The notes under the pieces are model-generated. The model did not search any database. It worked only from the letters and a program-made list of their open reading frames with translations, and was not told where the DNA came from. Shown here one piece after another: positions 16,864-24,972 of a stretch of DNA of 37,568 bases. The position numbers were made by a program, and so were the translations under genes. Numbering within the stretch: position 1 is the stretch's first letter; the number at the start of each line of letters is the position of its first letter. Source of the stretch: Proteobacteria bacterium UBA7821 (GTDB taxonomy: Bacteria; Pseudomonadota; Gammaproteobacteria; Comchoanobacterales; Comchoanobacteraceae); assembly GCA_002480165.1 (NCBI GenBank), contig DLBP01000019.1:1-37568 (forward strand), read 5' to 3'.

Positions 16864-17517
16864 ATGTTGCACATAATAATAGCCATAGCCTGCCTAACGG
16901 CAACCGTCACAGCATCAAGCCCAATTGATCAGATGAAACAGGTCTTTCTTAATCAAATTGAGCGTGCTACAGTTGTGGACCTATTGCTAGAGCATTTATC
17001 GATACAATTCGTCAACGAACAGTCTGACATTGGTCTGACAGAGTATCAATATTGCTCTGAAATCCCCGGTGATTCTATCTGCTCAGGTAAATCACAAGCC
17101 GTGAATGACGCTGAAAAACAAGTCATTATCCGTACCATTCAGGCAGGGTTTGTTCAAGAAGATAGCATCTTCTCTGATGAAATGGTTGCTTTATTCTCTG
17201 GTAATCTCTGTCTGGTCGTACAATTTAAAAACAATACTGAATACACTGGCATATCACCGCTGATTGCATCTAAACAAATTGTTTTTTGTGCCAAGTCTAC
17301 TGGTGTTGGTCAAGAGTTAATCCATATCAGTTTATTGGGCGAGGTGAACCAAAATCCATCCCATGGTATGATTTCAGGTTGGCGATGCTTCAATAACCCA
17401 GATTTTGAACGCAATGATGGCTTAGCAATGGGCGATGTCGTGATTGATACTGAGGCATATGGTTTTCTTAATAATGCGAAGACCATCTGGAGCATTTGTT
17501 CACGTTCACCTGACTAG
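16864..17517 (+). CDS. unknown exported protein with six cysteines
   Basis: I do not recognise this family. From the ATG at 16864 the product has 217 residues and begins with a hydrophobic signal-like stretch (MLHIIIAIACLTATVTASS) with a plausible cleavage after Ala17. A GTG at 16849 would add five residues but lies close to the predicted transcript start. The mature part is soluble, with cysteines at 64, 73, 116, 142, 175 and 212; an even number of cysteines in an exported protein suggests three disulfides. There is no lipobox and no prepilin site. It has its own promoter. Its TAG stop and the icmF stop on the other strand share the palindrome CTAG at 17514-17517. The place next to secretion genes is suggestive but not proof of a link. 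Confidence 0.8.
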   Translation: MLHIIIAIACLTATVTASSPIDQMKQVFLNQIERATVVDLLLEHLSIQFVNEQSDIGLTEYQYCSEIPGDSICSGKSQAVNDAEKQVIIRTIQAGFVQEDSIFSDEMVALFSGNLCLVVQFKNNTEYTGISPLIASKQIVFCAKSTGVGQELIHISLLGEVNQNPSHGMISGWRCFNNPDFERNDGLAMGDVVIDTEAYGFLNNAKTIWSICSRSPD

Positions 17518-20303
17518 CCAATGTCTTTTTTTAAGCCAAACAAAGTGTGTCTCGCGATCTCGTAACTGGGTAGTCGAGAGCTTAGTTTCATATCAACAGG
17601 CTGATCATTGAGGATAATTCTCAACTCATATTGTTGTGTGGCTTGGTTCATATGGCGCATATTGGCAGATTCTAATAATCGAAATAAAGCCCAAGGCCCA
17701 CTAGTTGTTTTGAACAGTGTCTCGTCATCGCGTTTGGTTACTTGTAGGATGACTGTGTCCGCCGTTGTTGGTGCTGGCCAGTGAACACCAATTGATGTGC
17801 GTTGACTTGGGTATAACATGATATTTTTACGCTGACTAATGAGGTTAATGTGGTCAATCGTATCAGCACTGGTTGATGCAGTGATACCAAAATCAACCCC
17901 TGGGCGGTCACCCTGTTCATAAAAAGCACCCTGGATTAGCTTCACTTTTGCGCAGTAGTTATAGATGTAATCACTAACAGTGATAGATGGTCGTGTTGAG
18001 TCATTGGCAATCCAACTGCCATCTGTAAAAGTAAAGAATGGCTCGATGTAACGCTGCATGAAAATACTCGCAATACCACTGACTGGGTTGAAGTATGCAT
18101 CAAAGTCATCGATGCTCAGATCAAAGTGACTGTCAGTGTTAATTGGATACAGCTCATTGAGTTTTTCGAGATGATGCTTTTTGATAACATTAGTCCACAC
18201 TGTCTCGACGTGCTGTTTGGCATGCTGTGAAAACAACTCGGTTAAGTGTTGCTTGAGTGAGGTCAAGTATGCGTTAAAACGCTCATCTTCTGCCGTTGAT
18301 TTCATGAACTCGATATTCATACCAGTGGCTTGTTTTTTTGCGATTATAAAGCTTCTGTGATCTGTATTTTTATCGATTATATTCAAGACGACTCGCTGAT
18401 ATTCACTAAGCACTTCCCTGAATTTCTGTATAGTAGACGTTTCGTGGTGTTTCCTTAGCGTGTTTTTTACCAGCTCGTTATGATCATCGCTAAGCCAATC
18501 GGATGCATTGATGGTTTCTAGTCTATTTTCTGGTGACATGGAATCGATATTAGCGATCGTTGTCTCTAGTGCTGCTGCGATCGCCTGATAGCTACTGTCA
18601 TAAGTTGAAAGCTGAATGTTGTCGTGGTTTTGTTGTGAGATGTCAATAATCGCGCTGGTGATTCTGCGTTGATCATCGCTGGATTGGGTTTCAGTATACC
18701 AGCGTTGGAGCGTCTCAAAGAGTGAGGTCTCTTTGAGCTCAAGTGACAGAAGTAACTGGACTCGTTGATCCATATCACTGTGCTGAAATTGAGCGTTAAT
18801 GCTATTGATAAAGCTGGCTTCTTCTTCAGGTCTCGATGCTAAATAGTTCCCAAGCAGCTGGCTATCGGTTTGGTAACTGTGAAATAGGTGTGGTAAAACA
18901 TCACTTAGCGCGAGTGTTTTCTGCGAGACAAGTAGGCGTTTTAGGTCATCAAGGTCATCGCTGTCTTGGGTTAGTAGGTGATCAACCAAGCCCTGGGCAA
19001 GTAGTGGCAATGTATCGGATGATAAGGTCTGTTCAATCTGCTCTGCGAGTGGTTTAAGCGCTTTCAATTGAATGTCTTTGGTGTCAATAAGAGACAAGAG
19101 ACTGTTGTTTTTATCGCTTTGATTAATAGCACTGTGCATGATCTTTTGCTGAATTGTGTAATCTAGTCTTTTGTGTTGATAGGCCGCAAGACAATAAAAA
19201 GGGATGGCACTAATGGCAATGGTTAGCAGCCATTTCTTCTGAGATTTTGGAAGAGTCTTTGCTTGTTCAGTGAATTGATTATACAGGTAGGCAGGCCTCA
19301 GCTGATTAGCCGTTTGTATGGCAGGAAGGCTGTAGTTGACTTGCTGACTGTTGTCAATTAATTGGTCTTCAGTAAATTCTGATAAGTGAGTTAGCGTGAT
19401 TTGACGCAGGCTCGAAGTACCCATGTATAACACAAGGCGCTTGAGTGGTTGCATACAGGCAAATATTTGCCCCGGGAACTCAATCAGGTTGAACCTGGAT
19501 TTTTGTGTTCTAATTTGCGGTAGTCCTTTTTGGATTAAGGTGAACGTGTTGTTGGATTTAAAGTTAAATTGACGAATCAATTCAACAATTTGTTGTTCGG
19601 GAGTTCCCTGGTTGAGTGAGAAAGTTAGCTGTTCTTGTAGTAGATGTGGGTCGATATACTTATTCGCCTCGTGATAACCAATAATTTGGTCGGCATAGCT
19701 AATGACCACGTGGACAGCTGCTGGACACGTTTGAAAACTCTGTATCCAAGGTTGGATTTTATGATTGTTAGCGATGAGGTCAGGAAAGCGCGATACAATG
19801 ACAATTTGGGACAGTTTTTTTCCAACGATGTCGGAGATGATTTCGTGGCAACTGGTAATGCCTGAGCTCGTTTCATCTTGACTGCTGAGTTCTAGAATGA
19901 GTACCTTGTCACTGATGTAGGCTTGCAGTATGTGGGTCCTTTTGTCCTGACTCTGATGGACTTTTGGGCTATATCGCTGCATGATTAACGCTGTTTTTCC
20001 TGACTGGTGATTACCAATGACAAGCACAACAGACTCAATATCACGTTTATATAATTGAACGATCCCTTTGACTTCTTTAGCCAGTTTCTCTTGAAAGACC
20101 TCAGCCCGTCTCTGACGGTTACGTTTCGGATGCAGGTGATGTGTGATAACGCCATAACTGAATAAGCCGATTAAGACGGCAACTCGGCTGACTTCTGCAG
20201 CCAACGGTTGCCAACCATCAATGGCAATTAACGGGCCGTAAAACCAAGTGAATGTTGCGACGAGTAGTAAGCATGAAAGCCGTATAACTTGTATGAGGGT
20301 CAT
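17514..20303 (-). CDS. icmF: IcmF/TssM-family secretion protein
   Basis: IcmF (TssM in type VI systems) is a large inner-membrane protein that works with DotU/IcmH to stabilise the secretion complex. From the ATG at 20303 the product is 929 residues. Two helices lie near 5-27 and 38-58, and a third near 375-395, before a long periplasmic part. A Walker A motif GNHQSGKT is at 97-104. Family hallmarks at the C-terminus are YFNPVSGIASIFMQRYIEPFF and GPWALFRLLESA (from 869). The start at 20303 makes an ATGA overlap with dotU and has GGA upstream; ATGs at 20312 or 20366 are less likely. No other type VI gene is in the window, so the Dot/Icm type IVB form is my preferred reading. Confidence 0.9.
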   Translation of the reverse strand: MTLIQVIRLSCLLLVATFTWFYGPLIAIDGWQPLAAEVSRVAVLIGLFSYGVITHHLHPKRNRQRRAEVFQEKLAKEVKGIVQLYKRDIESVVLVIGNHQSGKTALIMQRYSPKVHQSQDKRTHILQAYISDKVLILELSSQDETSSGITSCHEIISDIVGKKLSQIVIVSRFPDLIANNHKIQPWIQSFQTCPAAVHVVISYADQIIGYHEANKYIDPHLLQEQLTFSLNQGTPEQQIVELIRQFNFKSNNTFTLIQKGLPQIRTQKSRFNLIEFPGQIFACMQPLKRLVLYMGTSSLRQITLTHLSEFTEDQLIDNSQQVNYSLPAIQTANQLRPAYLYNQFTEQAKTLPKSQKKWLLTIAISAIPFYCLAAYQHKRLDYTIQQKIMHSAINQSDKNNSLLSLIDTKDIQLKALKPLAEQIEQTLSSDTLPLLAQGLVDHLLTQDSDDLDDLKRLLVSQKTLALSDVLPHLFHSYQTDSQLLGNYLASRPEEEASFINSINAQFQHSDMDQRVQLLLSLELKETSLFETLQRWYTETQSSDDQRRITSAIIDISQQNHDNIQLSTYDSSYQAIAAALETTIANIDSMSPENRLETINASDWLSDDHNELVKNTLRKHHETSTIQKFREVLSEYQRVVLNIIDKNTDHRSFIIAKKQATGMNIEFMKSTAEDERFNAYLTSLKQHLTELFSQHAKQHVETVWTNVIKKHHLEKLNELYPINTDSHFDLSIDDFDAYFNPVSGIASIFMQRYIEPFFTFTDGSWIANDSTRPSITVSDYIYNYCAKVKLIQGAFYEQGDRPGVDFGITASTSADTIDHINLISQRKNIMLYPSQRTSIGVHWPAPTTADTVILQVTKRDDETLFKTTSGPWALFRLLESANMRHMNQATQQYELRIILNDQPVDMKLSSRLPSYEIARHTLFGLKKDIG

Positions 20304-21004
20304 CGTATCCATCCGTGTATTACCAGGTCGATCATTGCATATCGAAAATATTCTCCTACCATCCAAACCACCCCAACCAAATTAACGATGATTAAGCCAG
20401 TGACATACCACTTACCTAGGGTGGTTGTCTCTGATTTAGGTATTTCATTGGAAGCATGTCGATGTTGACTCTGAAGAATATTTATTTCATGATTCACCTG
20501 TTCATATAGAAATGATCGATGTTCATGGTGCATATCCAGTTTCATTAGGCCAAGTAAACAGCTGATCAGTTCTAGTAGTGGTTTGTATTCTGCTGGGTAA
20601 CGAATGCAGTGCTCAATCATTTTTTCAAATTCATTACTTGAAATGGGTACATTCAATGCTTGGCTATTGAGTAGGTATTCATCCCATAATGTTTCATGAC
20701 TGACTTTGAGCTGGCTGTTGACATAATAATAGCACATGCTGGAAGCTGCTTTTTTGACAGAATCTGATGTATTCACTTTGTCGAGTTGTTTGACGGTGTG
20801 GTGTAGTTCGGTTTGAATCTGTTTGAAATGGTCTGATACTACCTGAGTGGTCAAGTTCTGTGAAATTCGGTTAGTCAAAATGATCAGAGGATAACAGACG
20901 CTGAGGATCGCATTTGATAAAGGCAGCTTGAGACGGTGACTGTCATCTGTATCACAGTCCATGTTATTTAAAAAAACGTTTGATGTCTTAGCTACTGGCA
21001 GCAT
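20300..21004 (-). CDS. dotU: DotU/IcmH (TssL) family protein
   Basis: DotU is a short cytoplasmic domain anchored by one C-terminal helix; it partners IcmF. The product is 234 residues. The N-terminal PLSNAILSVCYPLIILTNRIS corresponds to the family start NPLL..A.PLL.L..RL. The segment YPAEYKPLLELISCLLGL matches the conserved middle region, and a single membrane helix lies near 198-220. The motif usually reading ALDE is replaced by SSMCYYYV, so the protein is divergent. GAGG lies 8 nt before the ATG at 21004. It overlaps icmF by 4 bp, the usual dotU-icmF order. Confidence 0.85.
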   Translation of the reverse strand: MLPVAKTSNVFLNNMDCDTDDSHRLKLPLSNAILSVCYPLIILTNRISQNLTTQVVSDHFKQIQTELHHTVKQLDKVNTSDSVKKAASSMCYYYVNSQLKVSHETLWDEYLLNSQALNVPISSNEFEKMIEHCIRYPAEYKPLLELISCLLGLMKLDMHHEHRSFLYEQVNHEINILQSQHRHASNEIPKSETTTLGKWYVTGLIIVNLVGVVWMVGEYFRYAMIDLVIHGWIR

Positions 21005-21024
21005 TGGTTAACCCTCATTCATTA

Positions 21025-21055
21025 ATACTAGCACAATTTATGTTCCGATTGCCAA
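21025..21055 (-). promoter_or_regulatory. possible promoter for dotU-icmF
   Basis: On the minus strand TAGTAT (21030-21025) preceded by TGC forms an extended -10. A TTGGCA (21055-21050) lies 19 nt upstream, a longer than ideal spacing. The expected start is about 15 nt before the dotU ATG. Confidence 0.4.
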
Positions 21056-21092
21056 CAAACCCATACAAATTGATTGGGCAATTGAACTTCAG

Positions 21093-21659
21093 TCACAAGT
21101 GATCAAATTCGTCTCTTTCTGGCTGGTAACGATAGATTGCTGCCTGCTTGATGTCAAGAAATAAAGCGTGTATTGCTAGGCTTTCTAATTGACGACGCTT
21201 TTGAATGCATGGATACAATATTAAATTATTATAAGCATTAATCAGTGTGCGTTGTGATGGATCAAGTGTCGGGTTTTTGTCTCGATTACCGTTGAGTCGC
21301 ATCCAGCTTGTTAATTGTGGCAGTGTATCAGGCTCATGGCAGCTGTGAAGATATTCAGCGCCCCCACAATTGCTGTGATTTAAGACAATACACTGCTTTA
21401 TAGGAAGTTTTTCGATTGCATAAGTGATTCCTGCAATAACACCACACGGCCTCTGCTCATCAAATGGTGGAATAACATTGCCAGGAGTTCTGACAATAAA
21501 TAGCTCATTTAGGTCTGTTTTAATCCAGATTGCAGGATCAGATCTCGCATCTGAGCAACACAAAAGTAGTGTGTGTGGCTGGTGGGTGTCCAGTGTGACA
21601 CCACGATCCTGTTGGTTGGATTTAAATTGCGCGATTAAATCGTCAATAGTCGGATTCAA
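21093..21659 (-). CDS. beta-class carbonic anhydrase
   Basis: Beta carbonic anhydrases interconvert CO2 and bicarbonate with a zinc ion. The product is 188 residues. The zinc and active-site residues are Cys35, Asp37 and Arg39 in CCSDAR, and His95 and Cys98 in NHSNCGG. The start codon is TTG at 21659, chosen because a strong GGAGGAG lies five nt upstream, inside the last codons of recR, and because TTGA joins it to the recR stop. It is the third gene of ybaB-recR-carbonic anhydrase. Confidence 0.92.
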   Translation of the reverse strand: MNPTIDDLIAQFKSNQQDRGVTLDTHQPHTLLLCCSDARSDPAIWIKTDLNELFIVRTPGNVIPPFDEQRPCGVIAGITYAIEKLPIKQCIVLNHSNCGGAEYLHSCHEPDTLPQLTSWMRLNGNRDKNPTLDPSQRTLINAYNNLILYPCIQKRRQLESLAIHALFLDIKQAAIYRYQPERDEFDHL

Positions 21660-22264
21660 ATTAACTCCTCCTCGAATTGCGTTCTAAGCTCCATTGCTCT
21701 GGCGATCGTTTGGGTGTCAAGATATTCTATTTCACCGCCCATTGGGATACCATGAGCAAGGCGGCTTAATTTTAGTTGTGGGTTTTGTTTCAGTAGGTCA
21801 ATTAAGTATTGAGCGGTTGCTTCTCCTTCAATAGTTGGGTTAGTCGCAATGATAATCTCGTTAATAGACGAATCTTGACAGCGCTTAAGTAGTAAATCAA
21901 TGGGGAGCGTTTTGGGTGTTATGTTATCGAGTGGTGACAAGCGACCCATCAGGACAAAATAGTAACCTTTAAAAAAACGAGTTTGTTCGATGCTAATTAG
22001 GTCACTGGGGCTCTCTACGATACAGAGTGTTGATGGGTCTCTGGTTGTATTTGAACACAGTTCACAGATAGGCAGTTCTGTTAAGTTATGACAGACACGA
22101 CAATGATCGATTGACTCAATACAGGTTTTGAGTGTTTCAGATAAATTTAATCCTTTATGCTTTTCTTTTTCGAGTAGGTAATACGCCATCCTTGCGGCGG
22201 TTTTCTTACCAACACCTGGCAGTACAGTGAGAGAATGAATGAGTTGGTTGATCAGTTTACTCAT
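21656..22264 (-). CDS. recR: recombination mediator protein RecR
   Basis: RecR acts with RecF and RecO to load RecA on gapped DNA. The product is 202 residues from the ATG at 22264 (E. coli 201). It shows the helix-hairpin-helix LTVLPGVGKKTAARMAYYLL, the zinc finger CRVCHNLTELPICELC and the Toprim region CIVESPSDLISIE. A longer frame reaches an ATG at 22282, which lacks a ribosome-binding site. It overlaps ybaB by 8 bp. Confidence 0.96.
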   Translation of the reverse strand: MSKLINQLIHSLTVLPGVGKKTAARMAYYLLEKEKHKGLNLSETLKTCIESIDHCRVCHNLTELPICELCSNTTRDPSTLCIVESPSDLISIEQTRFFKGYYFVLMGRLSPLDNITPKTLPIDLLLKRCQDSSINEIIIATNPTIEGEATAQYLIDLLKQNPQLKLSRLAHGIPMGGEIEYLDTQTIARAMELRTQFEEELI

Positions 22265-22565
22265 TAAGATCTTCGCGGACATTAGATAGCGCTAACAGTT
22301 CTTGCTTAAGCGTCAGCTCTACGGATTTGAGCGCGTGATTACAAGCTTCTACAATGGATGAACAAAGCATGTCAACAGGTTGGTCTGATTCAATATTAAT
22401 CGACTCAATACGCAACTGTCCATTTGCAGTCGCTGTAACCGTGCGGTTATTTGACTGGCCTGTTGCTTTGATTTGGTCCTCTTTTGTGTGAAGCTGGTCA
22501 ATTCGAGACTGCATTTTACTGGCCATATCGACAATTTGACTAAAACTGGGTTGTTTCTCACTCAT
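22257..22565 (-). CDS. ybaB: nucleoid-associated protein YbaB/EbfC
   Basis: YbaB is a small dimeric DNA-binding protein of the nucleoid, almost always encoded before recR and after dnaX. The product is 102 residues, rich in helix, with the family segments MASKMQSRIDQLH and TVTATANGQLRIESINI. Here dnaX is not directly upstream, because two opposite-strand genes lie between. Confidence 0.93.
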   Translation of the reverse strand: MSEKQPSFSQIVDMASKMQSRIDQLHTKEDQIKATGQSNNRTVTATANGQLRIESINIESDQPVDMLCSSIVEACNHALKSVELTLKQELLALSNVREDLNE

Positions 22566-22593
22566 TGGATAACTTGGTTAACAATTCAATTAC

Positions 22594-22623
22594 ATAATAA
22601 AACTAGTTGGCGTAAATAATCAA
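22594..22623 (-). promoter_or_regulatory. promoter for ybaB-recR-carbonic anhydrase
   Basis: On the minus strand TTGATT (22623-22618), an 18-nt spacer and TATTAT (22599-22594) form a plausible sigma70 promoter about 22 nt before the ybaB ATG. It gives ybaB-recR a transcript of its own now that dnaX is separated. Confidence 0.55.
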
Positions 22624-22650
22624 GAGGGTTTAGTAATTACCTATTTTTTG

Positions 22651-22659
22651 TGCTATAGT
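22651..22659 (+). promoter_or_regulatory. extended -10 promoter for the 620-residue orphan gene
   Basis: TGCTATAGT (22651-22659) is an extended -10 element without a clear -35. The expected start is near 22666, about 29 nt before the ATG at 22695. It diverges from the ybaB promoter. Confidence 0.45.
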
Positions 22660-22694
22660 GTGTGACATATATAATTGATGCTGGGAGGCTTAAA

Positions 22695-24557
22695 ATGGAA
22701 CAAATCAATAAAGAAGGTGAAAATATTGATGCTGAATGGAAGAAACGACCTATTCCTGTGAGCCCTGGTCAAGAATCAACTCGTCAATATTATTTCGAAT
22801 CAAGTGACCTATCCACGCCCTTTCGTGATTTGTACATGACGCTGTCGAATGATATTAATAGGCGAGATAGTCGAAATGCACAAAAGCCTGTGGTTACAGA
22901 TCAATCTTGCCATGAAAAATTTATGAATTTACTCAAAGACTTAAATCCGATTACGAGTGGTGGTCCTAAGAGATACAAGATCTCTCCTGTAGATTGGAGG
23001 GCTCTCATGGGTGAGATGACGGAATCTTTGCAAGGATGTACTCCTGATAAGCTGAAAACTTGTCTGATTTCTCCGAAAGGTAAAGCTATTGGGAGTCGTC
23101 TCGATGCAATCACCTCTTCTCTCGATTCTAGTATGACCAAGGAGGATTTTGTGTCCTGGTATTTCACTATGTGTTATCAACATCTCACATATGATCACAA
23201 GTTAGAACTGTTGAATTTTTACTACACAACAGTCAAAGCACAATACTCAAATAGTCAGGGTTGGAATGTGTTCCTGGCAGGTTTAATCGATTCATCTGAT
23301 ATACGACCAATCGGTATTCACTGCTATAGACGGCTCGATCTCGATCAAGAATTTCTTAAACAGTGGATTACGTCTACAGATTGGAAAAGCTGTTTTAACA
23401 GTTTAGATGGCGATGCAATGAGTGAGGTATTACACAGCTGTATTGAATACCATCTACTTAGTCAGGAACAACAGGATTTTTTGCAGAGTGAACACATGAG
23501 GCTTAATAAACAGGAATATATTGGGTATGCGATTCGCAACTCTCGGTCATTACCATTCGAGGTAGGCGATACTTCTCTTGACTCTATCCCTTATGGGCAG
23601 AATGAGCCTGACAGAATCTCAAAGTATTTGCAGTATATTGGGGGCGTTAATTTGGATGGTCAGAACACTCAGTTGGCTAAAAAGCTACACAAAGTGGTAG
23701 TCGATGCTGCTAGAAGGGGTATCAACCGTGATGCGCTTTTAAATCAAATAAACACAAATAGAAACTGTTACACACTGTTTTTTAGTGCTAGCGAAGACAG
23801 GAATTATGTCTGTATTCTTGAAGACCTTGCTCATATCCTCGGGTATCAACAATCAAACTCTGCAATAGAATTGGTTCATTATCCTAAGGTGTATTTTACC
23901 AGTTTAGTACTTCGTTCGGCCATGCACACACTCGATGATCCGGCACTCGCTAGTAAAGATTTTTACCATACACTGCAGAACCAATCTACCAGCCTGTTAA
24001 CTCCCGCAGACCTTATAGCGCCAATTAATCGCATGATTGCTCGTAAAGAGTGGAGTAGTCTGGCTAGGGTTGCTCATTCGCAGTTGGTTAAAATAGATGG
24101 CGGTCAGACAGGATTGATTGATGGCCTTGTAGCCTTTACGAATCAGAGTGATGATAATCAGGAAATGAATGATCTACAGAGACAGTCAGTTGATCCACTT
24201 GATGATATCAACACTGCTGTTATGTTGGTGATCACTGAAATGGATAATAGGAACATGCCAAAGTCTGAAATTGATGTGGTTTCTAATGCCCATAGACAAC
24301 TTACCGATCTACACTTATCAGGTGGATCTCTAGAGCAGATTCAGCAATCATGTCTGGCGCTGTCAAATGCTGTCGAGAGTAAGTTGTTTGCTTCACAAAC
24401 GGTTTATGAATGGCTGATTGACTTGCTCAGGCGCTTTCTGAATGTGGTTGTGCCAACTGTGTCGAGGCGGCTCTTTTCTGAACCGTCCTATCAGCGTCAC
24501 TCAAGTAAGATTATTGATCTATCAAATGGAGTCCGAGAGGTTAGTTTTGTTGTCTGA
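22695..24557 (+). CDS. large soluble protein of unknown function
   Basis: I do not recognise this 620-residue protein. GGGAGG lies 6 nt before the ATG at 22695, so I prefer this start to the in-frame GTG at 22662. It has no signal peptide and no clear membrane helix; only about 560-580 (LIDLLRRFLNVVVPTV) is hydrophobic. It looks mainly helical, with a polar N-terminus of about 35 residues and scattered cysteines. No catalytic motif stands out. It is inserted on the opposite strand between dnaX and ybaB, two genes that are usually adjacent. A large, cytosolic-looking orphan with a hydrophobic C-terminal end (VREVSFVV) near dotU-icmF is compatible with a secreted Dot/Icm effector, but this is only a guess. 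Confidence 0.85.
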   Translation: MEQINKEGENIDAEWKKRPIPVSPGQESTRQYYFESSDLSTPFRDLYMTLSNDINRRDSRNAQKPVVTDQSCHEKFMNLLKDLNPITSGGPKRYKISPVDWRALMGEMTESLQGCTPDKLKTCLISPKGKAIGSRLDAITSSLDSSMTKEDFVSWYFTMCYQHLTYDHKLELLNFYYTTVKAQYSNSQGWNVFLAGLIDSSDIRPIGIHCYRRLDLDQEFLKQWITSTDWKSCFNSLDGDAMSEVLHSCIEYHLLSQEQQDFLQSEHMRLNKQEYIGYAIRNSRSLPFEVGDTSLDSIPYGQNEPDRISKYLQYIGGVNLDGQNTQLAKKLHKVVVDAARRGINRDALLNQINTNRNCYTLFFSASEDRNYVCILEDLAHILGYQQSNSAIELVHYPKVYFTSLVLRSAMHTLDDPALASKDFYHTLQNQSTSLLTPADLIAPINRMIARKEWSSLARVAHSQLVKIDGGQTGLIDGLVAFTNQSDDNQEMNDLQRQSVDPLDDINTAVMLVITEMDNRNMPKSEIDVVSNAHRQLTDLHLSGGSLEQIQQSCLALSNAVESKLFASQTVYEWLIDLLRRFLNVVVPTVSRRLFSEPSYQRHSSKIIDLSNGVREVSFVV

Positions 24558-24972
24558 TCTATCATCTTACAATCAGATTCTCGTTTTTTCACTGGTCTTC
24601 ATTTATGGTATTTTTTTCGATCTAGTCTGGATTTCAGTAGTGATGAAGCCGCTGTATCTGAATGAATTAGGTAATATGGTTGAGTTGAACTGGCTGCCTG
24701 GCTTCTTGTTTTATTGCTTATACAGCTTTGCAATCTATTATTTTGTTCTGTGTCATTTACCCAGCGGAAGTAGCTACTTCTTGCTGGTGAAGAAATCTGC
24801 TTTGTTGGGCCTAGTTGCCTATGGCAGTTATGCGTTGACAATGCTCGCTGTCTTTAGTTTCTATCCACTTTACCTGGCTCTGTTAGAAATGGCCTGGGGG
24901 ATTGCGATGACAACTGTAATCGCCACATTGGTTGTAGCGACCATCGGCCGAGTTAGTCAGATGTTTGGCTAG
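24526..24972 (+). CDS. DUF2177-family membrane protein
   Basis: The product is 148 residues from the ATG at 24526. It matches the DUF2177 pattern: four hydrophobic helices, FFDLVWISVVMKPLYLNELG in the first part, WLPGFLFYCLYSFAIYYFV, ALLGLVAYGSYALTMLA and LLEMAWGIAMTTVIATLVV. The function of the family is not known. A TTG at 24547 is a strong alternative start because GAGAGG lies 6 nt before it, whereas no ribosome-binding site precedes the ATG. Either way the gene overlaps the 620-residue gene, and its 3' end overlaps the dnaX end by 20 bp in convergent orientation. Confidence 0.85.
   Translation: MESERLVLLSDLSSYNQILVFSLVFIYGIFFDLVWISVVMKPLYLNELGNMVELNWLPGFLFYCLYSFAIYYFVLCHLPSGSSYFLLVKKSALLGLVAYGSYALTMLAVFSFYPLYLALLEMAWGIAMTTVIATLVVATIGRVSQMFG

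Noticed and set aside
17514..21004. A type VI secretion locus
   Set aside because: Only the TssL/TssM-like pair is present; no sheath, tube, spike or ClpV gene lies in the window, and the pair is shared with Dot/Icm systems.
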